DNA of 64,000 nucleotides from Pseudomonas californiensis (GCF_021147775.1 NZ_JAGTPK010000013.1:105571-169570), one strand, 5' to 3'; shown: positions 1-8,824, counted from the first letter of the stretch. Notes: generated by a model not told the origin, from the letters alone. Numbers and translations are program-made.

Positions 1-716
1 TTCAGGGCTTCGTCAGGAATGCCCAATTCGCGGCTCGACGCAGTACTGACCGTGCCCTGGTAGGCCAGGTTGTGAATAGTGAAGATGCTTGGCGTCGACT
101 GCCCGCGCCAGCGCATATACGCCGGTGCCAGACCTGCAGGCCAGTCATGCGCGTGAACCAGTTCGGGGCACCATTGGGTTTTCACCGCGCCCGCGGCAAA
201 CTCGGCCGCCGCGAGACCCAGACGGGCAAAACGGATGTGGTTATCAGACCAGTCACGACCGTTGCTGTCGGCATACGGGGTGCCTTCGCGCTCATATAGC
301 TCGGGGCAGATCAGAACATAAATCACCAGGCCATCTTTCATGTCCATACGGCCGACTTTGCAGGCTGGCAATGCAGCGTGGCCGCCCAGTTGGCTGATGA
401 TGTGAATCGGATTGCCGCTGTTGATCACTTGCGGATAGCCCGGAATCAGCACACGAACATCGTGCAGGTGGCGCATGGCGCGCGGTAAAGCGGCAGACAC
501 ATCGCCCAATCCTCCGGTTTTGACCAGGTCAGCCAACTCGGAAGTCACGTACAGCACTTTGCGCCTGTTGACCTGAGAAAGAATGGGCTGTGAAGTAGAA
601 GTGGGCAGTTGCAGCATTGGAACGCTCGTCGTAGCGAAGACCGGCAGATGAGTCAGCTCGCTGGCCGGCTGATTAAAACTCTCTCCCTTCTGGGTTTTGA
701 CAGCGGCGCTAATCAT
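1..716 (-). CDS. glgA: Glycogen synthase GlgA, 5' part (3' end beyond the window)
   Basis: ADP-glucose-dependent alpha-1,4-glucan synthase of glycogen metabolism, cytoplasmic. Translating the minus strand from ATG at 716 gives 238 codons before the window edge. After an N-terminal extension of about 40 residues rich in Pro, Ser and Thr come the GT5 hallmarks VLYVTSELADLVKTGGLGD (the KxGGL ADP-glucose loop) and later HAHDWPAGLAPAYMR and TIHNLAYQG. The start is supported by GGGAG about 8 bases upstream. The C-terminal GT-B half is not in the window. Identification is firm. A hairpin with a GGA loop lies 48-66 bases upstream of the start (see separate entry). Confidence 0.93.
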   Translation of the reverse strand, partial: MISAAVKTQKGESFNQPASELTHLPVFATTSVPMLQLPTSTSQPILSQVNRRKVLYVTSELADLVKTGGLGDVSAALPRAMRHLHDVRVLIPGYPQVINSGNPIHIISQLGGHAALPACKVGRMDMKDGLVIYVLICPELYEREGTPYADSNGRDWSDNHIRFARLGLAAAEFAAGAVKTQWCPELVHAHDWPAGLAPAYMRWRGQSTPSIFTIHNLAYQGTVSTASSRELGIPDEAL

Positions 717-763
717 CGTTTTCTCCCGTTCGAAACAGTGTTGGTGCATCACTTGATTTTTGA

Positions 764-782
764 AGGCCGTTTCCTACGGCCT
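764..782 (-). promoter_or_regulatory. Hairpin with GGA loop upstream of glgA; possible CsrA/Rsm site
   Basis: On the glgA strand a perfect 7-bp stem (AGGCCGT/ACGGCCT) closes a 5-nt loop AGGAA, 48-66 nt upstream of the start codon. No T tract follows, so it does not look like a terminator. A GGA in a hairpin loop is the typical CsrA/RsmA target, and the glgA ribosome binding site also contains GGA, giving a two-site layout. Whether the glgA transcript starts upstream of this point is unknown. Confidence 0.35.
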
Positions 783-960
783 GTACATACACAAGCGCTA
801 CGCAAGAACAGTACCTACTTATTGCGCTGCGTGTGGTGACAATGCAGCGTGACGGTGCCAATGCTCGCTATGAGGCAACAGCATAGGCGCTCTAATCAGA
901 TGACCCGCCCGTTTTTGAGAAGTTTCGACTTTTTTACGTGCGGTTGTCTGGCATGGGCGG

Positions 961-990
961 TTGCGGGGCATTTGCGGGGCATTTGCGGGG
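961..990. repeat. Short tandem repeat, 11-bp unit, 2.7 copies
   Basis: The unit TTGCGGGGCAT occurs twice in full and then as a partial copy (TTGCGGGG). Such an array is prone to slippage. No function is evident. Confidence 0.8.
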
Positions 991-1319
991 TCATCGATCA
1001 GCTGGTCGTGCGCTTTTTTAGAGCAGTAAAACCGGTTTGAGAATGCTCGATGACCGGTCGTCGGATTGTTCGACAATCACCGAGTGGTCCGTCGCTGTTG
1101 TTGAAATGGATCATGTTTTGTCTTTCAGGTGTTCGCAATCGTGCATCACGCCTTTTCCCGGTGCGTCCGGCGGTCAATTTCAGAGCGCCAGTTGAAAATT
1201 CCTACATCTGTACTGGAACACTTTGGGTCCGGGCGGGATAGAATCGGCGTCCTAAAGCCTGTCGGTTGCTCGGCAGACTTCATCGCATTGCGTTATTTGA
1301 ACAGTTGACGAGGAAGGAA

Positions 1320-1811
1320 ATGGAAGGCCCAGAGGTGCTGGTACTGCAAGCGAGCTACACCAATCCGGTGCACGCCGAGGCGATAGGGTTCGTCTTGAAT
1401 GAGTATGCACTGGACGTCATGGGTGGAGGGAAGCCGCTGTCCAATGACACTCGCCAGCAATTGGCGATCGAGTTGGCCAAGCGGCCGCACGCATTCAGCG
1501 TATTGGCGTTCATCGCAGGCGAGCCCGTGGGGCTGATCAACTGCTTCGAAGGATTTTCGACTTTCGCCTGCCGCCCGCTGGTCAATATTCATGACGTCGC
1601 TGTTATCGCCTCGCGCCGTGGACAGGGCATCAGCCAGAAAATGCTGGTCAAGGTTGAAGAGATCGCCCGTCAGCGTGGCTGTTGCAAGCTGACCCTTGAA
1701 GTGCTTGAAGGTAATACTGCCGCGCAGTCCGCTTACAGGAAACAGGGTTTCGAAAGCTACCAACTCGACCCTGAGATGGGGCATGCACTGTTCTGGCAAA
1801 AGTCGCTCTGA
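1320..1811 (+). CDS. GNAT-family N-acetyltransferase
   Basis: Predicted acetyl-CoA-dependent N-acetyltransferase, 163 residues, cytoplasmic, substrate unknown. The GNAT core is visible: a strand with VNIHDVAVIASRRGQGIS (motif A, with the RGQGIS pyrophosphate-binding loop) and near the C-terminus LEVLEGNTAAQSAYRKQGFESY (motif B). I chose ATG at 1320 because AGGAAGGA lies just upstream; an in-frame start at 1266 has no such site and would add an untypical stretch. It is monocistronic, read away from glgA, and followed by about 370 bases without a gene. Confidence 0.85.
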   Translation: MEGPEVLVLQASYTNPVHAEAIGFVLNEYALDVMGGGKPLSNDTRQQLAIELAKRPHAFSVLAFIAGEPVGLINCFEGFSTFACRPLVNIHDVAVIASRRGQGISQKMLVKVEEIARQRGCCKLTLEVLEGNTAAQSAYRKQGFESYQLDPEMGHALFWQKSL

Positions 1812-2185
1812 CCGATCCAGTCGGACGCGCTGTGTGACCACAAGTCAGTAGCGTCATTCGGCCCGCAATCCCTTGCAAGCTGCCGGACCCGCCTGAAGCG
1901 AGTTGTCCGGCGCACACCTCTGTCAATCATCGCCCGGTCCTCGGGCATCCGCATGGGCCCTGAACAGCAAGAACCTTGATCCAGAGGCCGGGCATTGCCA
2001 AATGTGTCTGGTTCAGAGAAGGTATCTGGAGCGAAATGCGCGGCAGGACGTTTGCGTGAAAACAATGATCTGGATGCCGAGAGGGGTGTCAGCGGTGCTG
2101 TAGCGTGGGTGTAGCGGGGTATGAAGCGGGCAAGCCAGCAGATCGGGCTTGCCACAGAACGGTCATAACGGTAATGCGTTTGTCG
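1812..2185. other. Spacer without a convincing gene
   Basis: Between the convergent GNAT gene and the 57-residue small gene. Short frames on both strands lack ribosome binding sites and recognisable content. No clear terminator hairpin with a T tract was found. Confidence 0.5.
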
Positions 2186-2359
2186 TCAGGCTTGCAGCGC
2201 CGAACCTGAAGAAGTCAGCTGTGACTGCTGCAACATGAGGCTCAGATGAGCTACTTTGCGTTGCAACTGTTCACGTTCTTCTTTCAATGCACGCAGCTCG
2301 TCGCGGCGAATCGTGACATAAAGGGTTTGTGGTGCAAGTGCTGGTAGTACAGTGCCCAT
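2186..2359 (-). CDS. Small conserved-looking hypothetical protein, 57 residues
   Basis: Reads from ATG at 2359 with a good ribosome binding site (GAGGTGA, spacing 3-4 to the ATG). The protein has a charged central helix (RRDELRALKEEREQLQRKVAHL) likely to form a short coiled coil, with hydrophobic flanks and no signal peptide or cysteines. I do not recognise the family. The strong ribosome binding site and heptad-like pattern argue that it is a real gene. It is divergent from the gnd operon. Confidence 0.6.
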   Translation of the reverse strand: MGTVLPALAPQTLYVTIRRDELRALKEEREQLQRKVAHLSLMLQQSQLTSSGSALQA

Positions 2360-2670
2360 TGCTCACCTCGCAAATGGCGGATTCAACCTCAGAAAGGCTC
2401 ATGGCAATGACTTTCAATCCCTGAGTTGCCGCTGCTTACCTCTCTATCGGCACAGATTCTGATTTCTTTTGGGCAAGATTGGAACTTTTTTATTTTTAAT
2501 TGTCGCGAACGTTTCTTGATCGCGACAAAATGCATTATCTGGCGGCGTTCGCGCCGTCACTCCCTGTCAGGGGAACCGACGTTCTGCCTTGCTTGACTAA
2601 CCAGCATGCTCACTGTTGAAGCGCTGGACGAAAAGTGAGGCCCTCTTTTTACGAGTTAAGGAGCACCTGC
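2360..2670. other. Divergent promoter region upstream of gnd
   Basis: 311 bases between the small minus-strand gene and gnd. It contains an AT-rich patch around 2455-2500 and a perfect 9-bp inverted repeat at 2500-2528. No gene is seen here. Confidence 0.55.
2500..2528. promoter_or_regulatory. Perfect 9-bp inverted repeat upstream of gnd-zwf; possible operator
   Basis: TTGTCGCGA and TCGCGACAA separated by 11 bases, just downstream of an AT-rich stretch and 140-170 bases before gnd. The ends TTGT/ACAA recall the HexR half-sites known from Pseudomonas glucose genes, but the spacing is far wider than the HexR pattern of 7-8 bases, so HexR is not claimed. A regulator site or an RNA hairpin are both possible. 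Confidence 0.45.
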
Positions 2671-3645
2671 ATGCAACTTGGGATTATTGGACTGGGCCGC
2701 ATGGGCGGCAACATCGCACGGCGCTTGATGCTGAACGGTCACTCGACCGTGGTTTATGACCGTGATGAAGCATCGCGCAGCGCCCTGGCCAGTGAAGGCG
2801 CTACGGCAGTCGCAGACCTGACCGAACTCGTGGGTGCCCTGCAGAAACCGCGTGCGGTCTGGGTCATGCTCCCGGCTGGCGCGCCTACAGAAGACACCAT
2901 TCAGATCCTCAGCGGCCTGCTCGATGAAGATGACGTGATCATTGACGGCGGCAACACGTTCTACAAGGACGACATCCGTCGCGGTCAGGAGTTGACTGCA
3001 AAAGGCCTGCATTACGTCGATGTTGGCACCTCTGGCGGTGTCTGGGGCCTTGAACGCGGCTACTGCATGATGATCGGCGGTGAAGCTGCGATCGTCGAGC
3101 GCCTGGACCCTCTGTTCGCAACACTGGCGCCAGGCCTGGGCACGATCGAGCGCACCCGCGATCGCACATCGACCGACGACCGCGCCGAGCGGGGGTATAT
3201 TCATTCCGGTCCAGCGGGCTCGGGTCACTTCGTCAAGATGATCCACAACGGTATCGAGTACGGCATGATGCAGGCCTTCGCTGAAGGCTTCGATCTGCTC
3301 AAGCAAAAAAACTCTGAACAGCTGCCGCCCGATCAGCGCTTTGATCTGAACACTGCAGACATCGCTGAGGTGTGGCGTCGCGGCAGCGTTGTATCGTCGT
3401 GGCTACTGGACCTGACCGCCGATGCTCTGGCCACTGATCCGCAGCTGGATGCGTTTTCCGGCTCGGTCTCTGACAGTGGCGAAGGTCGCTGGACGATCGA
3501 GGCCGCCATCGAGCAGGCTGTTCCTGTCCCGGTTCTGTCCAGTGCATTGTTCGCGCGTTTCCGTTCCCGTCAGACAAGTTCGTATGCGGACAAGATGCTG
3601 TCCGCCATGCGCTTCGGTTTCGGTGGTCACAAGGAACCCAAGTAA
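2671..3645 (+). CDS. gnd: 6-phosphogluconate dehydrogenase (decarboxylating), short form
   Basis: Oxidises 6-phosphogluconate to ribulose 5-phosphate with loss of CO2, in the oxidative pentose phosphate pathway. 324 residues, the length of the short class (YqeC/GndA-like), rather than the ~470-residue E. coli form. Rossmann motif [13 protein letters not shown] is at the N-terminus; [19 protein letters not shown] forms the substrate loop; [18 protein letters not shown] carries the catalytic Lys and the Asn. ATG at 2671 has AAGGAG upstream. Its TAA overlaps the zwf ATG by one base, so the two are translationally coupled. The short class often prefers NAD+, but cofactor choice is not provable from this view. 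Confidence 0.93.
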   Translation: MQLGIIGLGRMGGNIARRLMLNGHSTVVYDRDEASRSALASEGATAVADLTELVGALQKPRAVWVMLPAGAPTEDTIQILSGLLDEDDVIIDGGNTFYKDDIRRGQELTAKGLHYVDVGTSGGVWGLERGYCMMIGGEAAIVERLDPLFATLAPGLGTIERTRDRTSTDDRAERGYIHSGPAGSGHFVKMIHNGIEYGMMQAFAEGFDLLKQKNSEQLPPDQRFDLNTADIAEVWRRGSVVSSWLLDLTADALATDPQLDAFSGSVSDSGEGRWTIEAAIEQAVPVPVLSSALFARFRSRQTSSYADKMLSAMRFGFGGHKEPK

Positions 3646-5177
3646 TGGGGCTCTCACGTGGTACGTCCAATCAAAAACCTGAAGTAGCGCCTCCCACCAC
3701 CCTGTTTCTGTTTGGTGCCCATGGCGATCTGGTCAAGCGCTTGCTGATGCCGGCGCTGTACAACCTGGCGCGCGATGGTCTGGTAGACAAAAATCTGCAC
3801 ATTGTCGGCGTCGACCACAATGCTATCAGCGACGCCGATTTCGCCAAAAAGCTGGAGACTTTCATTCGTGAAGAGTCTGCCAGTAAAGTGGCCGAAAGCG
3901 GGAAGGACCCGCTGGACCCCGAATTGTGGGGGCAGTTGGCTGAGCGCATAAGCTATGTGGAAGGCGACTTTCTCGACGACTCCACCTACGAAGATATTCG
4001 TAGCAAGATCGAAAGCACTGGTACAGCCAATGCGGTGTTCTATCTGGCAACGGCGCCGCGCTTTTTCAGTGAAGTCGCCAACAGGCTTGGTTCTTCGGGG
4101 CTGCTGACCGAGACCGAGGGTGCGTTTCGGCGCGTAGTGATCGAAAAGCCATTCGGTTCAGATCTCGCCAGTGCTGTTGAACTCAACAGCTGCCTGCTCA
4201 AGGTCATGAGCGAAAAGCAGATTTACCGTATCGATCATTATCTGGGCAAGGAAACGGTACAGAACATTCTGGTCAGCCGCTTCTCCAATGGCCTGTTCGA
4301 GTCGTTCTGGAACAACCATTATATTGATCACGTGCAGATCACGGCTGCCGAAACGGTGGGCGTCGAAACCCGGGGCAGCTTTTACGAGCATACCGGTGCG
4401 CTTCGCGACATGGTTCCCAATCACCTTTTCCAACTGTTGGCGATGGTTGCCATGGAACCGCCGGCGGCCTTTGGTGCTGACGCGGTGCGCGGTGAAAAGG
4501 CCAAGGTGGTGGGCGCGATTCGTCCCTGGAGCAAGGAAGAGGCACTGGCCAATTCCGTGCGCGGTCAGTATGCGAATGGCGTGAAAGGCGATGCCAAGGT
4601 CATTGGCTATCGCCAGGAAGATCGGGTCGAAGCCGACAGCAATACCGAAACTTTTGTTGCACTCAAGGTCATGGTCGATAACTGGCGTTGGGTAGGGGTG
4701 CCGTTCTACTTGCGCACCGGCAAGCGCATGAGCGCGCGTAGCACAGAAATCGCGATCTGCTTCAAGCCTGCGCCTTATGCGCAGTTCCGTGACACCGAAG
4801 TTGACCGGTTGAAACCCAACTACCTGCGTATTCAAATACAGCCGAACGAAGGCATGTGGTTCGATCTGTTCGCCAAACGCCCAGGGCCAACCCTGGACAT
4901 GGAAGATATTGAGCTCGGTTTCGCCTACAAGGATTTCTTCGAGATGCAGCCGTCAACGGGCTACGAGACGTTGATCTATGACTGCCTGACTGGCGATCAG
5001 ACCCTGTTTCAACGTGCTGACAATATCGAGAACGGCTGGCGTGCCGTGCAGCCATTCCTTGATGCCTGGGGCAGCAAACCCGGCGTTGAGCTTTACAAGG
5101 CTGGGGAAGATGGACCGGCGGCGGCTGAAGAGCTGTTGTCTCGTGATGGTCGTGAATGGCGGGAATTGAATGTCTGA
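3645..5177 (+). CDS. zwf: Glucose-6-phosphate 1-dehydrogenase
   Basis: Converts glucose 6-phosphate to 6-phosphogluconolactone, first step of the oxidative pentose phosphate and Entner-Doudoroff routes. 510 residues, the usual length. The nucleotide-binding loop reads FGAHGDLVKRLLMP, where the common form is GASGDLA; EKPFG and the active-site signature RIDHYLGKETVQN follow. It overlaps gnd by one base and the HAD gene by eight. The altered N-terminal loop suggests a divergent paralogue, and other zwf genes may exist elsewhere in the genome. Confidence 0.92.
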   Translation: MGLSRGTSNQKPEVAPPTTLFLFGAHGDLVKRLLMPALYNLARDGLVDKNLHIVGVDHNAISDADFAKKLETFIREESASKVAESGKDPLDPELWGQLAERISYVEGDFLDDSTYEDIRSKIESTGTANAVFYLATAPRFFSEVANRLGSSGLLTETEGAFRRVVIEKPFGSDLASAVELNSCLLKVMSEKQIYRIDHYLGKETVQNILVSRFSNGLFESFWNNHYIDHVQITAAETVGVETRGSFYEHTGALRDMVPNHLFQLLAMVAMEPPAAFGADAVRGEKAKVVGAIRPWSKEEALANSVRGQYANGVKGDAKVIGYRQEDRVEADSNTETFVALKVMVDNWRWVGVPFYLRTGKRMSARSTEIAICFKPAPYAQFRDTEVDRLKPNYLRIQIQPNEGMWFDLFAKRPGPTLDMEDIELGFAYKDFFEMQPSTGYETLIYDCLTGDQTLFQRADNIENGWRAVQPFLDAWGSKPGVELYKAGEDGPAAAEELLSRDGREWRELNV

Positions 5178-5988
5178 TCAAGCGTTGCCTATCCGTTTTT
5201 TGTTGTCCGATATCGACGGTACTCTGCTGCGCCCCGATCACAGCCTGAGTCAGGCGAATATCGAGGCTGTGCACGAACTGCGTGAGGCGGGCATCCACTT
5301 CACGCTGGCGAGCAGTCGACCCCCGCGCGCCATGCGGCAGGTGATCGAGGCCCTGGGCGTGGATCTGCCTACCGTGGCGTTCAATGGCGGCACGATTACT
5401 CAGGCAGACGGTAGTCTTCTGGTTGCTCATCGTATTGATCCAGTTGCCGTACGAACCTGCCTCAAGCTGTTCGCAACGCAGCCTGTCGCTATCTGGGTCT
5501 TTGCTGACGATCAGTGGCTGCTGCTGAACCCTGAAGGGGATTATGTCGAGCATGAGCAGCATGCGCTGGGGTATGCCCCGGTGCTGGTCGAGAGTTTCGA
5601 ACCGTATCTGGACCGGGTCGACAAGATCGTCGCGGCGAGCAAGGATTTCGAATTGCTCAAAGTGCTCGAAAGCCAGCTCAACCCATTGATAGAAGGGTTG
5701 GCCTTGGCGGCCCGCTCACAAGCCTACTACCTCGATGTTACTGCGCTCGACGCCAACAAGGGTTCAGCGCTGGTTGCGCTGGCGAACTACTTGGGTGTAG
5801 ATCTCGCCCACACCGCCGCGATCGGTGACGGTGGCAACGATGTGGCCATGTTTCACAAAGCTGGCTTGTCGATCGCCATGGGGCAGGGCGAGAAAGGCGT
5901 GTTGAGTCAGGCAGACCACGTCACCGACAGCAACCTTCAGGACGGCGTCGCTGCCGCCATCAGGCGTTACATTCTGCCGGCCCGGTGA
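5170..5988 (+). CDS. Cof-type HAD-IIB family sugar phosphatase
   Basis: Predicted Mg2+-dependent phosphatase of the HAD superfamily, 272 residues. Motif I is LSDIDGTLLRPDHS near residue 15, motif II is the T/S of LASSRPP, motif III the Lys of DANKGSA, and motif IV is IGDGGNDVAMF. The cap insertion between motifs II and III is of the IIB (Cof) type, typical of sugar-phosphate phosphatases. It starts inside the last codons of zwf, so it belongs to the gnd-zwf operon. The substrate is probably a hexose phosphate by context, which is inference. Confidence 0.88.
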   Translation: MSDQALPIRFLLSDIDGTLLRPDHSLSQANIEAVHELREAGIHFTLASSRPPRAMRQVIEALGVDLPTVAFNGGTITQADGSLLVAHRIDPVAVRTCLKLFATQPVAIWVFADDQWLLLNPEGDYVEHEQHALGYAPVLVESFEPYLDRVDKIVAASKDFELLKVLESQLNPLIEGLALAARSQAYYLDVTALDANKGSALVALANYLGVDLAHTAAIGDGGNDVAMFHKAGLSIAMGQGEKGVLSQADHVTDSNLQDGVAAAIRRYILPAR

Positions 5989-6103
5989 TGGGCTGCGGGT
6001 CAGCACCGGTTCAGCCAGGCAGTCTCATAATTGCATCTCATAGTTGCAAGCGGTCCATGAGGGGTATTCATGGCAACGATTCATACAACGACGAGCATTG
6101 TGA

Positions 6104-7930
6104 ATGGCCGGATTGATCGAAGATTACGCGCTGCTGGGTAACTGTCAGACCGCAGCGCTGGTGGGGCGGGACGGATCATTGGACTGGCTTTGCTTTCCTC
6201 GATTTGATTCTCCCTCCTGTTTCTCCGCGTTGCTGGGGGACAGCGACCACGGTCGTTGGAAAATAGCGCCGCGTGACGCAGTCCTGTCCGTCAAGCGGCG
6301 CTACCGTGACGGCACTCTGGTACTGGAAACCGAGTTCGAAACTTCTACAGGCCGTGCGATGTTGGTCGACTTCATGCCGATGGGCACCGAGGGTCACGTT
6401 ATACGCATTGTCGTCGGCCTGGCCGGGCAAGTTGTTTTCGACATGGACCTTGCCATTCGCTTCGATTACGGCAGCTCCGTGCCCTGGGTCGAGAGAAAAG
6501 ATCCTCATACGCTGACAGCTGTGGCAGGCCCGGAAATGCTCGTGTTACGCAGCCCGGTACCGCTGCACCCTCAAGACCATCACACGGCCTCCCGGTTTGA
6601 AGTTGGCGAAGGTGAGCGAAAGGTTTTTACCCTCACGTATCAGGCGTCTTACGTGCCATTGCTGCCTGATATCGATGCAGAGCGTGCGCTCCAGGCTACC
6701 GAGAGCCATTGGCGTGACTTCTCGGGCCGCTGCCCGGATGTTGGCCCGTGGACGGACCAGGTCAAGCGATCGCTGATCACCCTCAAGGCGATGACCTACG
6801 CGCCCACTGGCGGTATCGTCGCAGCAGTAACGACTTCGTTGCCTGAGCAGCTGGGCGGCGAGCGGAACTGGGATTACCGTTACTGCTGGTTGCGCGACGC
6901 GACCATGACATTGCTTGCTTTCATCAATCTCGGCTATTTCGAGGAAGCGACGGCGTGGCGAGACTGGTTGCTGCGCTCGGTGGCTGGCAATCCCGAGCAG
7001 ATCCAGATCATGTACGGCGTAGGCGGTGAGCGTCGCTTGGCCGAGTTTGAGCTGCCTTGGCTGACCGGCTATGAACATTCGCAGCCAGTGCGGGTCGGCA
7101 ACGGTGCTGCTACGCAAATGCAGCTGGATGTCTACGGTGAGGTCGCGGACGCCATGATTCAGGCGCTGAAAGGCGGAATGCCTCCTCATCCTCGCACTGT
7201 TGCGGTTTCCAAGGTGGTCATGCCATACCTGGAAAAAGTCTGGCATCTGCCGGATGCCGGGATTTGGGAAATTCGTTCTGAGCCACGGCATTTCACCCAT
7301 TCGAAGGTCATGGCGTGGGTGGCGTTCGATCGTAACGCCACACAGATTGCCCAAGCTGCCGAAACCGATGAAGATCGCGCACTGGCGCAGCACTATCGCG
7401 CCGTCGCCGACGAGATTCACGCAGATGTCTGCCTGAACGGTTTTGATGTTCAACTGGGCAGCTTTGTACAAACCTACGGTTCGGCAGCGGTAGACGCCAG
7501 CCTGCTGCAAATCGTATTGACCGGCTTTTTGCCTCCTGAAGATCCGCGAGTGGTAGGGACTGTTGCCGAAATCGAGCGCAATCTCATGCAGGACGGTTTG
7601 CTGCTGCGTTACGACAGTGAGCGCAGCACCGATGGCGTATCTGGGGGAGAGGGTACCTTTCTCGTGTGCTCATTCTGGCTGGCTGACGCCTATGTCCTGC
7701 TGGGGCGAGCAGAAGAAGCGGCGGCTCTGTTCGAGCGATTGTGTGGCCTGTGCAATGACGTCGGCTTGCTGGCTGAGCAATATGATCCGCATCAAGGTCG
7801 GATGCTTGGCAATTTCCCTCAGGCATTCAGTCACATCGGCATCATCAACACCGCTTTGAACCTGCATCGCGTGGTGTGTCCGGCCAAAGCGCGGACCTCT
7901 TCCAATAACATTGGCGGGCGGGTTCTTTAA
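6104..7930 (+). CDS. Glycoside hydrolase family 15 protein (glucoamylase/trehalase type)
   Basis: 608 residues. The N-terminal trehalase-like domain opens with IEDYALLGNCQTAALVGRDGSLDWLCFPRFDSP, and the catalytic (alpha/alpha)6 part includes LPEQLGGERNWDYRYCWLRDA, the diagnostic GH15 block with an acid/base Glu region. No signal peptide, so cytoplasmic. Family members hydrolyse alpha-glucans or trehalose. It lies 115 bases after the HAD gene in the gnd operon and near glgA, which fits glycogen or trehalose turnover feeding glucose into the zwf route. No strong ribosome binding site precedes ATG 6104; a 23-codon frame starting at 6070 with a better site overlaps it. It ends 9 bases from alkB, tail to tail. 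Confidence 0.88.
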   Translation: MAGLIEDYALLGNCQTAALVGRDGSLDWLCFPRFDSPSCFSALLGDSDHGRWKIAPRDAVLSVKRRYRDGTLVLETEFETSTGRAMLVDFMPMGTEGHVIRIVVGLAGQVVFDMDLAIRFDYGSSVPWVERKDPHTLTAVAGPEMLVLRSPVPLHPQDHHTASRFEVGEGERKVFTLTYQASYVPLLPDIDAERALQATESHWRDFSGRCPDVGPWTDQVKRSLITLKAMTYAPTGGIVAAVTTSLPEQLGGERNWDYRYCWLRDATMTLLAFINLGYFEEATAWRDWLLRSVAGNPEQIQIMYGVGGERRLAEFELPWLTGYEHSQPVRVGNGAATQMQLDVYGEVADAMIQALKGGMPPHPRTVAVSKVVMPYLEKVWHLPDAGIWEIRSEPRHFTHSKVMAWVAFDRNATQIAQAAETDEDRALAQHYRAVADEIHADVCLNGFDVQLGSFVQTYGSAAVDASLLQIVLTGFLPPEDPRVVGTVAEIERNLMQDGLLLRYDSERSTDGVSGGEGTFLVCSFWLADAYVLLGRAEEAAALFERLCGLCNDVGLLAEQYDPHQGRMLGNFPQAFSHIGIINTALNLHRVVCPAKARTSSNNIGGRVL

Positions 7931-7938
7931 GTCCGACT

Positions 7939-8616
7939 TCAGCCGGCCTTGCGGAACGTCACGTTGACCCGCTGCTCACCCAGCAGTGGGTGGTTTGCCT
8001 GCTTGATCGGCAGGATGCCATGAAATCTGAGTCGGTCTTCGCCGCCCCATACCACGACATCGCCATGAAAAAGGGCAATTCGCTGGGGTTTGTCTGTGCG
8101 TTGCAGTCCGCCGAATTGAAAGATCGCCGGGATTCCCAGCGAGACCGATACGACGGGCCAGCGATGGTCCTGCTCATCCTTGTCCTGATGCAACGACATT
8201 TTTGCTCCGGGGACATACTGGTTCATCAGGCAGGCATCAGGCACGAAACCAGGATAGCCCGCGATCCGAGCCGCCGATTGAGCAAGTTTCATCAGCGCTT
8301 CAGGCATTGCAGGCCAGGCCCGTCCGGTCTGCGGATCAGTCTTGCTGTAGCGATAACCGTGGCGGTCGGTAACCCAGCCCAGCGTTCCGCAACTGCTCAG
8401 CGCAGCCGACATGTCGAGGCCGCCGGGGGTCGTCATGTGGCGAAAGGGGGCTTGATGGAGGATGGTTTGCACAGCGCTGATCAGGTCTTCTATTTCCGGC
8501 AGGGCAAAGCCCCTGAGCAGCCAGGAGTCGGGGCCTATCTGCTCATTGCCTCCGGTTTGCGGCTCATGGTCGGCAAACAGATCAAAGGTCGCGGGATTGG
8601 TGCCCTTGCGTTGCAT
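7939..8616 (-). CDS. alkB: AlkB-type 2-oxoglutarate/Fe(II) DNA repair dioxygenase
   Basis: Oxidative demethylation of alkylated bases such as 1-methyladenine and 3-methylcytosine. 225 residues from ATG at 8616; a GTG five codons earlier (8631) is an alternative. The iron ligands appear in MNQYVPGAKMSLHQDKDE (HxD) and FHGDVVVWGG, with the Arg pair for 2-oxoglutarate in RFHGI. The N-terminal part, MQRKGTNPATFDLFADH, matches the E. coli AlkB type. The gene is convergent with the GH15 gene. Confidence 0.9.
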   Translation of the reverse strand: MQRKGTNPATFDLFADHEPQTGGNEQIGPDSWLLRGFALPEIEDLISAVQTILHQAPFRHMTTPGGLDMSAALSSCGTLGWVTDRHGYRYSKTDPQTGRAWPAMPEALMKLAQSAARIAGYPGFVPDACLMNQYVPGAKMSLHQDKDEQDHRWPVVSVSLGIPAIFQFGGLQRTDKPQRIALFHGDVVVWGGEDRLRFHGILPIKQANHPLLGEQRVNVTFRKAG

Positions 8617-8641
8617 GATCGTCTTCAACACCTGCTAGTGT

Positions 8642-8824
8642 TCAGAGCGCCTTGCTGACTTTGACGTCAGTGATCTGGTCGCCGCTCTGGGCGTGAATGG
8701 CGTCGAGTGCAGCCTTGGCTTCGTCGACCGATGCTGATTGCAACTGAGCGAATTCAAAGCGTCGTTCGCCATTGAGTTTGTAGCTGACTGCGTATTTGAT
8801 GGTAGGGGTAGCGGGCTTGTTCAC
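8642..8824 (-). CDS. Small hypothetical protein, 60 residues, GTG start
   Basis: GTG at 8824 is preceded by AAGGAG at ideal spacing, which fixes the start; a longer in-frame reading upstream has no support. The product is a soluble alpha/beta-looking peptide: KYAVSYKLNGERRFEFAQL followed by a helix SVDEAKAALDAIHAQSG and an end strand. There is no signal peptide. I do not recognise the family. It lies 25 bases upstream of alkB on the same strand and may be cotranscribed with it. Confidence 0.7.
   Translation of the reverse strand: MNKPATPTIKYAVSYKLNGERRFEFAQLQSASVDEAKAALDAIHAQSGDQITDVKVSKAL

Larger units (their letters stand above)
717..1319. other. Gene-poor spacer between glgA and the GNAT gene
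   Basis: No reading frame here has both a plausible ribosome binding site and recognisable protein content. The spacer holds the glgA upstream region with its hairpin, a short tandem repeat at 961-990, and the promoter region of the GNAT gene. Confidence 0.6.

Noticed and set aside
2574..2604. GGAACC as a possible hrp box
   Set aside because: No CCAC element at the required 15-16 base spacing; the other GGAACC sites inspected fail too.
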